Assembly (NCBI GenBank): GCA_022419385.1
Contig: JAJUBI010000005.1
Span: 1,860,001 to 1,924,000 of the forward strand
Reading direction: 5' to 3'
From: Paraconiothyrium sp. Pb-2020
Taxonomy: Eukaryota > Ascomycota > Dothideomycetes > Pleosporales > Didymosphaeriaceae
Length of the DNA: 64,000 bases
In this document: positions 43,922-56,139 of the stretch, piece by piece
Layout: each line of letters begins with the position of its first letter
Numbering within the stretch: position 1 is the first letter of the stretch
The notes under the pieces: model-generated
What the model saw: the letters and a program-made list of their open reading frames with translations, nothing else
Told to the model about the DNA's origin: nothing
Database searches by the model: none
Position numbers and translations under genes: made by a program

Positions 43922-44382
43922 ATGAGATTGATACCACTGATCATGTGTTCTCCTGTAAGGTGCAATGCAGTCGGGGGCGTTGACTTGACTGACCTTACCA
44001 GTGCCAGGAACCTTCTGCGGAATCCGCCCGAATCGAGCGGAAGCAACGTATCGCACGACCTCTCCGACTCTGTTCGGGAAAAAGCACCTCATACCCATCT
44101 TCTCCGCGCCCTCATGTTTCCGCGATCCCACCCGGGCCCGACGATAACGCCGCCCCGCAATCGAAGATGCCACCCAATCTCAGGTTACCCCGACCGAGGG
44201 TGCCGAAGCCCGACACAGCTCATGAGACCCTGGACCTGATGGAATACATCTTCGCTGACTACACGGATACAGGGGACGTAAAGTTTGATGAGTTGGGTGC
44301 CCTGAGGTGGAGGCCTGATCCTCCTGCGCGGAGTCGTCGCTCCCGCATGCGCGAAAAAGTACGGGGTTGGTTTAAACATTGA
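43922..44382 (+). CDS. Small hypothetical protein, two exons
   Basis: Exons 43922-43954 and 44002-44382 with a consensus 47-bp intron (GTAAGG donor, TTGACTGAC branch, TTACCAG acceptor), 137 residues. The second exon remains open for 126 codons to a stop at 44380. I do not recognise the family. The chain is basic and Pro-rich up to about residue 85, then has an acidic helix-like stretch (ETLDLMEYIFADYTDTGD) and ends in a strongly basic tail (RSRRSRMREKVRGWFKH), a layout seen in small regulators or nucleic-acid-binding proteins. A competing frame is open through the same acceptor. No neighbour gives a clue to role. Confidence 0.45.
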
Positions 44383-47300
44383 GAACGAGTTTGGTCTGTG
44401 GAAATAGTCTTATGTGCGGCGGCCTTCGGAAATTTGGATAGAGCCTTGAGAGCCACCGGATAAGCCAAGGGATCGCAGACATCGTGTGCGTTCCTGTTCC
44501 GTCTGCCAATGCTGAACCATCTTATCTATGGTGTTTTCAAGGACTTGATTGAGGCGTTGAGTACTACCAGGATAGACAATGCGAAAACAAGTCCCTTATG
44601 CTCTTTTTCTTCCACTTTTACTTCGCATCTGGAACAGAGCCAGAAATTGCCTTGGAAGAGGAGGGTTGTCCATCGCTTGAGGACCGGTGCTGTAGCTAAA
44701 GCATTGATTCCAGCCTGGCAGATGTATCACATATGCGTGGACTACTCATGCGCTCCTTTTGTAGCTGCTGCCGCTGTGCCAGAAGCGGGGCTCCTAGGCA
44801 TAGACCAGTGGTGTGAAGCAAGGAACGGGTGGACAGTCCTTGTACTACGGACACGCTCCGCGCAACCTCCACCACCCTTTGCCTGCCCCCCGCCCCCTCG
44901 GTATGTAGCCGCGACTTCCCTCAACGCACTTCTCCAAAGAGGTGCTTTCAGGCTGACTAAATCCGCGTGCGCGCCGGCCTTTTTGCTATGGGCTGTCTTT
45001 CTCAACCATGTACGGGGGTTTTTCGATTCTCGGCTTCCCGTACGCCTCCTAATGGCCCTCGTCAAGCAGCTAGAGCTTTGGAAGCGATCAAATATCTTCG
45101 GGCCGCGAGCGAGGTCCTATCTACCTTCAAGCTCTGTGGCATCTTGGTGCTGCGACTCCACTGTGGCTCCTTCGGGCTGTTGCCGCTCTCATTATGAGGT
45201 CCGCTACAACGACGACCACACAATTTCACAACCACGACACTCGGTACCATAGACCTTACGCCGCCTTGACGATACCGCTCAAAAGCCCGACATTCGCCTT
45301 TGACGACCGTTCGAGATCCGTTACGCGACAGCTCAACAAGAGAAGCTGCAGAAAGCTTCCAGCAGCATAAACACCCTTATCGAGCGCTTGTCGCCCGCGC
45401 CGGAGGAATGCTCAGCGCTAATCAACAACACAGCAGTCAGCTGGGAGTCAATCTCGCTCCCGTGTCCTAGATCGGGCACGCTAGGCCTACGCAAATGCAT
45501 GGAAGACCGTTGCCCCGGGGTCCACCTCGAGCCGACCCGCCTGCGCCGCCAGCTGTGGCATCGACCGAAACCGGCTTCGCACGATCGTACGAACGAGCAT
45601 ATCAATACAGGGTTGGAACCTGCCAGGGCTAGATCTGCTATACCACAACGACAGCAGTAGCTGAGAGCGGGCAGGCACATAATGTGCAGGCCGGCTTTGC
45701 AGCAATTGTACCAGCACATCAATGCCGCAGTATGACCAGGCTGGGACAGAAACGCATGATGCCAACCGCATGTGTGTTGGTAGATGCGCCTTGGGAAGTG
45801 GCGTTGCGCGTTGGCGCATATATCGGCAGGCATCTCGAGTAACTCCATCCAGTCCATGGCAGCCTTGACAGGAACATTCACAACTTAAGCCACATGTCGC
45901 CAACCAGGCCATAGCTTGTTTGCGGATCAACAATACTAGAACGTCCCTCGGCACGACAAGCGTGCTTGCACGAGCCTCGTTGGTCATACGCCGAGCGGAC
46001 GTCTGACGCCAGGCCAGTCCCGGGAGCGCCAACTGTTGTACTTCGGGCTATCTCTTTAAATCGGAATTTATGAAAGTTCGAGTTGCATCAGAGGTCTGGT
46101 GATGAACCTTGGCTCAAAAAACATATCGGTGAAAGCTGGTATGGCGCTCGCGACAATCAAGGGGTCTGACAGTTTCCAATGATACGACTGGCTCGGTACA
46201 CTCCCTGTTGATAGTTGCCCGATTCATCCAATTCGTCTGGATCTATAAGAGCGCAGCAGCGGCCCCATGGAGAACGAGAAGAACCTCAACAACAACGCTC
46301 CTGTCCACCTGACGCGTATTTCGAAGCCTGCACGTGTCATCTGGGAATGGGTCGGAGCAATCCTCCTGAAGAAACATCTTTCTATCGATGCCCTTGCATC
46401 CAAGGTCAGGTATCTTTCGGGTTCCGGGCGATTTCTAGTCCCGGGCGATTCGCTGCACCCTAGTACATCGTCATTCGATATCGTCTGGATGCGAATCTGG
46501 TTGCTTCCGGAGCTCCTGCCATGACAATCAATCAAGTATCGCACAAGTTTTCTGCATATTCGAATATCCCGCACCGCAGCCTCGTTACGCGGTCACGTCT
46601 TGACAAGAGCGGCAAGATGTCTTGTCAAGCGCGTTTCGGGAGATGACCAGCCAGAGCCAAGCGGTTCCTTCGACATATACTGCAACATAGCAGATAGCAA
46701 GAAGCTTGGGAAGTGTACCACACCCAATGAAGTTGCTGGCCAAGCGGTTTGTTTCCAAAGACGCATCAAGGCTTGGCCTTCTCTACCAGCATCGCAATTT
46801 TGCCTTGATGCATCCGTACCGTAGGAAATCGCTCTGAGCTTGTTCAAGCGTCTGCCTGCGCATGCCATCTCCGCGCACCCCACGAGCCCCAAACGCCGGT
46901 GGATTCTCTCAAGAACCTTGCCCATAGGAAGCCCTCTGCTTTAGTGAGTAAGCACCGCACTTTGCTTCGTGCCTTTGAGTGGCAGATGCCGTTGTACCGT
47001 GTTGCCAAGGCACGCAGCCTGCATAAGGAATTTTCAGGATATGCGGGGAGTAGCATCGTATGGCAGCGTAGCCCTCGGAAGGCTTCATGTCATCGTGGAG
47101 GATCGCATGCGCGTGTGCATGTGAGGCGGTGGTGCCCGGTTTCGCATCCCCAGCATCGAGCCAGCTCCCCTAACAGGCATCCCACGCCCACGCCAATGCC
47201 CCCGCGCATACCTGGTATCATGGAACCGCGTTCAGTAGTATTGAAGTTGTGCACCGCAGAAAACAGAGCGCTATGGGTTAGGCGTGTGGAACGCACTCTT

Positions 47301-48868
47301 AGCCCGCCGCTTTCGAACATCCTCCAGCTGCATTCCTCGAGACGCTGCTATGGTGACGCGGATGTCTGCGACTTGGTTTCGTGTCCGTCATATACGGGCT
47401 GCTGCTACGATGTCGTCTGTTCGAACCCTAGAGCGCCAGTATAGCCGCTTTGAGAGATGCGCATCTGGCAATCGGCAAGAAGGGCGAATTGGCTCCTACG
47501 CAAGCGATCGTCGCGTCAGCCATGAGGCAAAGCCTCGACTTGAAGTACAGTCTCCTGTACGACGGGTATTACGTTGAAGGCGCCAGGGATTCCGCAGGGT
47601 TGTCGCCGCTGGAACGTCGTCGTGAGCTTTAGGAATGCGTGAGCGTGAGGTGGCCGTCGGCGGCGAGTCTTTCTTTGTGGTTGCGATCTGCAACATGATG
47701 CTCGTGCGACGATTGCTATCAGGGTGCTCTAATAGAACGCCGTAAGCTTGGTGCAAGTTTTTGTCGATCGTTCCTGCTGCGGCGTTGAGATCGCCTCTGG
47801 ATGACTCGAAGAGAGTGGAGCCGCCAACATGGGGCTTCATCCGGCCGGCCTCGACCGCCTGAGGCGGGTTTCCACAATAGTTCTTCGCATGCTGGTGGCG
47901 GCGAGAACTTGGACGAGCGCAACAGGTCTTAGGGCTCCATCCTCACTCGTGTGACTGGCATCGTGGTTGGAAGCTGGAGACGTGTGGCTGAGAGCTATCG
48001 CCGCTACGAAAGCAAGCCTGCGGGAAGAAGACTCGAGCTTGGGGTGCTGAAGAGCCCTCGGAGAGTCGCATGTAACGGATTTCAGTATGCGGAAGTCAAG
48101 CGTGGCGCGGAGGTTGGTCGTGCTCGCGGGCTATGTCGTGTCGGGACGTTACGAAGCTCGCAGGGAACGAAAACGTGAAGCCAGTGTGACCGCCGCGTCA
48201 GTTGTGATGAGGGGCCGCCAAAGCACAACGTCACAAACTACAAAAATAGGAGGTGCGTGTTGTCGCATTCAAAAGCAAGCATTCGTCTCTCCCATGGCAA
48301 AACTTTCTACTCGGATCGAGGCGGGACCACTACACCGAGATCTAGAGGCCGCAAGACTCAGCAGATGAGCTGCTTGCGCCGTGAACTGGCATGGTCTAGG
48401 CACGGGAAGGCAGGTCATCCTGTGCTTTGAAGACGTGTTGACGAAGAGCGCACGATGCGATGAGGGGCTTGCATCCACGAGTGTCCGTGTGGATCCTTCC
48501 TGCACGCTTACCAAATAGCGTCCGAACTGAATTCGGACGTTCCTTCTCGAGACTCGGCATTCTACCTACATCACGCACAGGCACCACAGCGAACGTTTGA
48601 AAGAGCTGGCACACACGCTGTATTCCCAAGAGCTAGTCTACAAAATACCAGGGTTACCAACTGGATTGTCTATCCCGTTATGTCCAGTCTACATGTGCCC
48701 AATTCGGGCGCTGCAGCCACCATCCCGCTTGTATGTCCTCGATGTCCGGCGTGTATCCCGTGTCCCCAAAAGATTGGAGATTCTTTCCGCAGTCGGTTTC
48801 TAGGCTGCGTGTTCTCTGGCTGTCGCTGTTAGTGTATACGACAGCGGATGCATCGCATCAACTCACAC
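44383..48868. other. 4.5-kb gene-poor stretch with relic-like frames
   Basis: No gene can be supported. A 247-codon plus-strand frame starts at ATG 44509 but has no motif and a composition (Pro/Cys/Arg) typical of GC-driven open frames. Two pieces look more protein-like: plus strand about 45309-45660 (FEIRYATAQQEKLQKASSSI, then NTLIERLSPAPEECSAL), which is entered through an in-frame TGA at 45306, and plus strand about 47433-47632 (IAALRDAHLAIGKKGELA...LDLKYSLLYDGYYVEGA), preceded by an in-frame TAG. A further 85-residue frame begins at ATG 46267. These could be remnants of lost genes. Confidence 0.35.
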
Positions 48869-49195
48869 CTACTCGCCCTTGCTTGGGCTGTCCGGCATGG
48901 ACTCAGCGCTGTCGTTGGAAGAGGGCTTGTCTCCTTGCGGCGGATCTTGTTGCTTCTCCTCCTGCTTTGAAGGTGGTGGCTGGGTGCCTTTCGGCGGAGC
49001 GGGCGGGGTGGGCTTGTTCACCGGGTCGCGGCCAGCATTGATGGGCGCGGGGCCGGGGACCGGGTGATGCGTGATGTCGTAGCCGCCACGGCCGAAGGTG
49101 GCACGAGAAGAGCGGGAGGATCGCGCCGTGGTGGTGGAAGAGGAAGAATCTTGTGTGGTGGTAGGGGTGGTGTTGTGTGGGTGGTGTTGTGGTTG
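48869..49195 (-). pseudogene. Orphan coding tail of a Gly/Pro-rich protein, start codon missing
   Basis: On the minus strand a frame from 49195 to the TAG at 48869 encodes a coherent low-complexity protein end: SSRATFGRGGYDITHHPVPG, PINAGRDPVNKPTPPAPPKG, then a Lys/Glu/Ser-rich tail ending SMPDSPSKGE. It is cut upstream by TAA (49196-49198), and there is no ATG in this frame before the last ten codons and no persuasive upstream exon, although a TATA-like sequence lies near 49311 on this strand. Either a first exon was missed, the acceptor is the weak CACAAG at about 49150, or the gene has lost its start. The family was not recognised with certainty. Confidence 0.4.
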
Positions 49196-51772
49196 TTAAG
49201 GGGCGGGAGAGAGCTCGCGACAAACCCCTCCCTCACCGCGCCTGCCTGCTCTCACCTCGCTTAACTCCCACTCAACTATGTTGTGTCAAGAACTCTGCTT
49301 CATTGAACGGATATATAGGGCTCAGCAACAGTTGTACCCATTGAACAGCGCTAACTTGTGTACAGGACAGCCTTCATGGCACAGCGGTCACGGAACGAGA
49401 CGATACGAAACGGATACCGGGGCTGAGAAACATACGATACGATACGATACGATACGAGCCGGCTGCACGTTTCTCTTTTTGCAGTGGTTCGAATCCGTGA
49501 AGGAGCCATCCTTTTTTGCTTTTCCTTTTCTAGGCACCTAACCACAGAGCATCCGGGACGACAACAGAATGTAGGCTCGTTGTATATCAATTTGGGTCAT
49601 CTTCATTGCGTTTGACAGGCTCCAACATCCCCTGTGAATGACGCGTAGGCCAAAACACACCTATACAAGTCCTTGAGCACAGAAGGCAAGCTGAATGATT
49701 GTGTTCTGTACTTTCCGGAAGCAACTCATAAGGCTGGAATCTATATTATCCACGCAATTGGCTTTATGCAAATCTTCAAGACCGGAATTATGGATATAGG
49801 AATGCATCTCTGTGTATCTGGACCGACAGAACCCCCATCAACCGCGCAAAACAGAATGTATTTGCCACAACGTAGTCTAACGCTAGAAAATGCTGACACA
49901 GAACATACCAGTGGCAGAGAATGATCGACTTACGTTCAGATATCTAGGAATTACGTGGACTACATCAGAGTGGCAGGCTCTAATCTAGCCTTTCCATTTC
50001 CCCACATGCACTTTGAAGACTTGTATTAGAAGGTTTGTCTTCCTGTAATATACTTACGCGTCATGTTGTGCGCAAGATAAAAAAGATACGGAATTAGAAT
50101 AGATCAAGTTCATTCCGAAGAAACAGAGTGTGACACACAAATACATTGTCCACTATGAGGATCTAGCATTCAATCGAACATCGCCGGCTTCCTGCTTCCA
50201 AAAGGCCCATTTAAGAAACAACACTTGATAGTCATTCGCGAATCTCACACTCGGCATCGGCCTGGACTACATTCGATGCGCTTTTGGTCCAGCGGGCGAT
50301 CCAAACTGATGGATGCAATGGCCCTCAGGCGTTTTGATCGGTAATGTTCCATATACACATCCGTGGCTCGCTTTCTTACAGGTACAAGCTCGGATCGGCG
50401 CTCGATGACAGCGTTCCGCGTGTCCCGAATGTGTTATCGTTGACCTCGAACTCCAATGACGTGCGCGCGAGAGCTCTGATGGTGAGCAAAAGATGACTCA
50501 GTTGCTCTCTTCCTCAGCTCCGCCATCCCAATTCTATGCACGTCGTTTTGAAAAAGCACGGTATTGCGGCAATTGGGCGAACTTTTACTTTTCCAAAGGT
50601 GACATTCGGCATCGCTGTTCGCGCATATGACCTGGACTTCACACAGAGAGCGGCCTACGCCACACCTTGCCACACCTCCTTCCTTCTCCGAAGGCGATGA
50701 AACCTACTCCGCCTGAATCTTTGCGATGACCGCGAAAAGAGTACATACGGCAGCTGAATATACGCCGAAAGTTTGCGTGTCTTTGGAATCTCGATAGTAA
50801 CCCATGTTAATGTGCATCTTCCACTGCCGAAATGCCTGTAGGTGAAGAAGCCGGCGGTTGCTCCTTCCATGACCTGAGACAGGGTTGGCTTGCCTCTGCT
50901 TGCGACCGGGTTCGATAAAAATATACTTGTTCGTGCTGTGAAGCTCTGTGTTCCAATTTATTCCAGGCACCAATATCCCGTCCTCATTGATGGGCCACCA
51001 CCTTGCGTAGACATGAAAAGAAGAGGCAGAATGTGGCTGGTTTGTCATACTAGTCTATGTATGCTTTTACTCTGGCGAAGGGGGGGATGTCACGAGACTA
51101 GGAATGTCAAGTGTATCCTAGCCAAGTGCACAAACCGAAGTAATTGAGAGAGATGGGTCGTCCTCAAAAAGAGCTTCAAGAAACAACAGCTTTCAAGTAG
51201 ATGGGAAGACCGCCTACCTCGTAATCCGCTGTCGTCATGGGTATTACAGCAGCCGCAAGCGCACAGGCACCAGCTCTGGGACCGATGCCCAGGGCCAGAG
51301 TGGGTCGCGCTTCCATTTCATTATTTATCTGGACGCATGAGGATTATTCAAGGGCCGCCACTGCACATGCATGATGTAGTCAATAGCATTGGCGAAAGGA
51401 CTTATGCAGCTTCCAGCTATCCAGAAGGCACGTGACACTCCGACCTCCAGGGCTCCATGGGATTTCAGTTAGCGCGAGGATTGTGGCGCAGACCACATGT
51501 CTTGGCGCCGGTGCCTGCCGACCGTTCACAGTGTTGTTTCCCTCATTATCAATCACTTACTTGCTTTGGGTCATTGCGATTTCATTGCGTATCGCAAGCT
51601 CGATTTCATCGCGACCGAGTGAGCTACCTGTTCCTCGGACCGTGAAACTATATGGTGGCGGTGCCCAACCCGAATTGGAACCCCCGGTTGCTCAGTTGGC
51701 CTCCCGTGCAGCAGAACATCAAAACCATCGGGTGCTTGTAGCTCGCAGACGCAATCATTATCAGATGACACG
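49196..51772. other. Gene-poor stretch, short repeats
   Basis: About 2.6 kb upstream of the SNF2 gene. It contains a GATAC pentanucleotide repeat at about 49434-49456 and a minus-strand single-exon frame at 50704-51048 (114 residues from ATG 51048, MTNQPHSASSFHVYARWWPI), whose C-terminal part (HINMGYYRDSKDTQTFGVYS) reads like real protein but matches nothing I know. A second frame overlaps it at 50655-50870, so I do not call a gene. Confidence 0.35.
49434..49456. repeat. (GATAC)n pentanucleotide microsatellite
   Basis: Four to five perfect tandem copies of GATAC ending at 49456, with a degenerate copy further upstream (GATACGAAACGGATAC). Confidence 0.8.
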
Positions 51773-54700
51773 ATGCACTCCTCAGGGACGACGACACCGG
51801 TGTCCACTCCTATGACATCCATATCATCGGATGCGTCTGAACCCGAGGCCAAGCTGCCAGATCTCCAGAGATTTATCGCCCTGGGTTGTCTGCATTTCGA
51901 CTACAAGCTTCAGCTAGAAGCGAAGGAATCCGAAGCCCGTTGGGCGGAGCTAATCCACCCTGACTTACCCGAAGAAGTAAAAGCACTTATTGGCGACGAG
52001 GCATCACGATTACTGGAAGCGCGCTGGATCCGAATGTTCCTTCACCTCACTGAAGCAACGGACAATTCGCTACTTCGAGTGTATCTTCTGCCGGAAGATT
52101 GGGGCCGAAAGTACATCGATCGGAATAGTAGAAGTCTCAAGACGACCCTTCGCAACCTTTTACTTCGAATCGATGTGTCGCCAGAAGCATGGGCAGGACA
52201 TCCACCGACATCACCTGGAGGTCGATTCAATCTTTGGGCAAGCGCTGAGAATCTTTCTCTCTTTTATCTGTTCAACAAACTTCCTTCTCCAGCCCCAGCA
52301 CCAGAGAAGATCAAGAACCGCTTCAGTAGAAGAGCAGTCGAGGATCTTCTAGATTCAGCAGGTTTCGACCATACGACGGACACGGATGAGCCACTCCTCC
52401 CTGGGTTGAAGTCGAAACTATACCCGTACCAGGCGCGATCAGCGAGTCTTATGGTGCAGCGGGAAGCAGCACCCCAACTCCAGCTTGATCCACGGTTTGA
52501 TGTCAGACAATCACCGAATGGGGAAGCTTTCTACTTCGGAGCAAAAGACGGATCTTTTGTCAAAGAGCCGAAATACTACGAGGCTAATCGGGGTGGCATA
52601 TTGGCAGAGACTATGGTAAGCCCGTCCGCGTCCCCGTAATTGCGTCATTCGCCGCATATGTGTACATGTGATGATGCTGCGCTAGTTGCTTACCCTGAAT
52701 TCCTAAACCCCCGAAGCTGTACATTGAAACTGATAGCTGACTCGAGCAGGGCTTGGGTAAAACCATTATTTGTTTATCAGTGATACTGGCGACGAAAGGA
52801 CATCTTCCTCAGATACCTGCAGCTTACCAGACCCCTCCACGAACACGCACTCCAGTTGGTTCGCTAAAAGACATGGCTGCTAGCATTCTCGGCCGCTACG
52901 CCATTCCCGCAAAAGTCGAAGTGGAACGATTCGAAGCATACGATGACAGCGATCTAAGCGCCATGAAACTAGCACTAGAATGCAATACTCCATACTATGA
53001 AATACCACCAGACGTACCACGCATGAACAGAAACACAATCATACCACCAGCACGTCAGTTAGCCCTCTGCTCCGGCACGATTGTGGTAGTTCCACGAAAT
53101 CTTCTTCATCAGTGGCAGTCCGAGATACGCAAGCATTTTACCACCGACGCCTTGAAGATCTTGATCGTTGATACTCTGCCGAAACGTGTGAAGAAGAACG
53201 GGCTCAAGCTCGAAGGAGAGTACGCCATGGACTTTGTTAGCGACTTGCCTCCACCTACAAAGCTTATGAAATATCACATTGTACTGTTCACACGTAATCG
53301 ATTCGAGCAGGAAATCCAAGACGGCACGGACGAGAAGGGCCGCAGGTTTGGAGCTGGAGCTCCCCGTAGCTGTAACTGCCCTTACATTGGCGCGTCCAAC
53401 ATTCCTGACTGCTCATGTAAAGGCCAAGTCTACGAGAGTCCTCTGAAGAAGGTTCATTGGCTCCGCATCATCATTGATGAAGGCCATAATTTTTCTTCGT
53501 CAGTCTCAAATGCTGTCCTGGTCGCCAAACAGCTACAAGTCGAGCGCCGATGGATAGTAAGCGGCACCCCTGCAAAGGATCTAGTCGGCGTCGAAGTCGA
53601 TCTTGCAACTCGCGAAGAAGGCTCAACAGACGCGAATTTATCGCGCGAGCTCGCCATTGAACAGAGGAAAGCTTTCAACCTCGATGATGAGAACACAAAG
53701 GCCGCAAAAGCTCTAGGTACATTAGCTTCACATTTCTTGATGGTCCGCCCATGGGCCGATACCAGTGCTGATGGTCGTCTCGAATGGGATGACTACATCT
53801 ATCGCCATGAGCATATTCATAAGAAGACGTACTCTGGTTTCTCTGCGTGCTTCCGACGTACTCTAGAAGGCTTGGTGGTAAAGACGCGACCGGAGGACGT
53901 CGAGAGAGACATCATGCTACCACCAAAGCGACATCGCGTGGTGTACCTCAAGCCATGCTGGTTTGACAAAATGGTAAATTGGAACCCTTCTTATAGAATG
54001 AATTCTTATAACTGATCTGTGCACCGCAGGTGCAAAACCTGTTCGTCCAAGTATTGCGAGCGAACGCCATCACCAGTGAGCGATCTGACGTTGACTATCT
54101 TTTCCACAAAAACAGCGTCAAAGCCCGACACAGCTTGATCCGCAACCTGCGACAGTCCAACTTTACCTGGACAGGCTTCAGTGTGGACGATGTTGCGACT
54201 ACCCTAGAGACCAGCGCAAAGTATCTTGCGAAAGATGGTAAAAACTGCTCCATGGGAGATGCTCAATCACTTCTGGAGAGCTGCCAGGTTATTTCAACGC
54301 TTGTTGCGTCAGATAGCTGGAGAGCTTTGAGCCAAGCACATGAAGTTGGTAAGTGATCTCAACGGAGCCAGCCGTCTACTCTGACCGCAATGATTCCCAT
54401 TCGAGGCTCTCTACTGATCGAGTATTTATAGGTCTCGCAGTGGAGCATTGGCCTCAAGATTCTGAAGCAATCTTCGCTCTCTCGCCGCCCGAAAAGCCAA
54501 GTATGATCGGGATCACTCAGCTTCTACAAGGACAGTCTCATGTCGACAGTCAGATTTTATTTGAAAACCCTTCAGTGGGGCTGAGCACAGTCGGTCAGGT
54601 AGCGAAGGCTAAACTGGTCGAGATGCAAGAAGCTGAGGCGAAGACAAGAATAAAAAAAGAGGGGAAGACTACTAGCAATGATGAGATGCACAAGGTTGGA

Positions 54701-55846
54701 GTGCCTTCTTCAGCAGTAGGCGCCTCACCACTCACGAGCCGCCGAGCATCTACGATAGTAACGAAATCCTCACCCAAGAAAACTAATGCGAAGCAAGAGC
54801 TTGTGACGCCCGTCAAGGTAGAGCAGCCTTCCATTGGTCCAAATGAAGCTGCAGCAGATGCCACTCCAGATCGTCCAAAATCTCCAATCATCCCTCGCAA
54901 ACGCAAACTCACCATCTCCGACGAAACCGCGGAACTCCCATCCGATTCACCCCTACGCAACACACAGATAATTGGCACCACCTCCGCAAAACTCTCCTAT
55001 CTCCTCACTAAAATCGTCCAGCACGCCGCCACCTCCAAGATACTCGTCTTCTACGATGGCGACAACACCGCCTTCTACCTCGCTCAAGCCCTCGAAATGC
55101 TCTATATAAACCACCGCATCTACGCGCGCACCCTCGACAATGCTACGCGCTCGGCGTACGTTGCGCTGTTCAATTCGGACCCGGACATTAGGGTCTTGCT
55201 CATCGATGTAGCCTGCGGTGCGCTCGGGTTAAATTTGAATGCTGCGAATATTGTCCTGATTGTGAACCCTATCAATCGTCCTGGAATCGAGGCGCAAGCG
55301 ATCAAGCGTGCGCACAGGATCGGGCAGACGAAGGAAGTTCTTGTCGAAACATTAATCCTCGAGGGGACTATGGAGGAGCAGATTTTCAAGCAGGCGAAGC
55401 AGATGAGCCGGCAGCAGCATGTGGAGGCGAAGGAGTTGGAAGATGATGCGGGAATTGTCAATATCATACAGAATGCAAGGCTCATACCGATCAACAAGGG
55501 AGAGAGCGAGGGGTTGGCGAAGTTCGCGAAGCTGGAGGTGCCACAGAGGGTGTTTGGGCGGCCGGGGAGGGAGAAGTATCATCATTATCTAGGGAGGAAG
55601 GAGGAGAGGGAAAGGCCAACCAAGAAAGGGAAGACAGCGCGTGGCGATAAGGTGAAGAAGGAGGGCGCCGGCATCCGAAGGGCTACGCCGGTGAGACACG
55701 TCCTCGAAGCCTTCACGCCAACACCACCTCCACCTCCACCTCCACCGCAGCCGCGACCGGCAGGCGTCGAAGCTGGAGCGCCTCTTGCGACGCAGGGTCG
55801 GCCCCTGACTTTGAGTATCTTCGGTGGGGGCCCGCAAGCTGACTGA
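51773..55846 (+). CDS. SNF2-family DNA-dependent ATPase/helicase, no RING finger
   Basis: Four exons: 51773-52615, 52750-53973, 54030-54348 and 54432-55846 (introns 134, 56 and 83 bp), 1,266 residues, all joins in phase. Helicase motifs in order: motif I GLGKT right after intron 1, IVVVPRNLLHQW (Ia), IIIDEGHNF (II, DEGH in place of DEAH), WIVSGTPAKDL (III), SKILVFYDGDNTAFYLAQAL (IV), LLIDVACGALGLNLNAANIV (V) and IKRAHRIGQTKEV (VI). A cysteine-rich insert (RSCNCPYIGASNIPDCSCKG) precedes motif II. A long spacer between the two lobes is Lys/Ser-rich. Unlike Rad5/HLTF, no RING finger is visible between lobes. The C-terminus has a run of eight or more prolines. Nuclear chromatin or DNA-repair role expected. 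The start may lie upstream: an ATG at 51653 opens a short protein-like frame that could be an earlier exon. Confidence 0.88.
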
Positions 55847-56139
55847 CGCACTAGCGCTTCTAAAAACGTTCCTACTGTCTTTTGGTTCCATACCGAGTTT
55901 GCTAATTTAGGTGTTATTGACGGACTGGAGAATGCACTTTGTATACCCCATTGGCTTCATATTCAGCTCGCTTAACCGGGCTCGCACGTGAACATTATAA
56001 GCCTCGACAGGCAATTAAACTCATCTTATCCTCTTGAATGCCGTCAGTAATGCTAATTCATGAGTCTACCATAATATGATACAACATTTCTGTCTCTACT
56101 ATACACAAGAACCTCACACCCTGTCCGAACCCTACAACT

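Noticed and set aside
44509..45252. 247-codon plus-strand ORF with ATG
   Set aside because: No motif, biased composition, no splice context; kept only as a note in the gene-poor block.
47415..47430. GTTCGAACCCT, tRNA-like
   Set aside because: No A-box 30-60 bp upstream and no cloverleaf can be drawn.
49484..49500. tRNA T-loop-like GGTTCGAATCC
   Set aside because: No matching D-arm, anticodon arm or acceptor stem within range on either strand.
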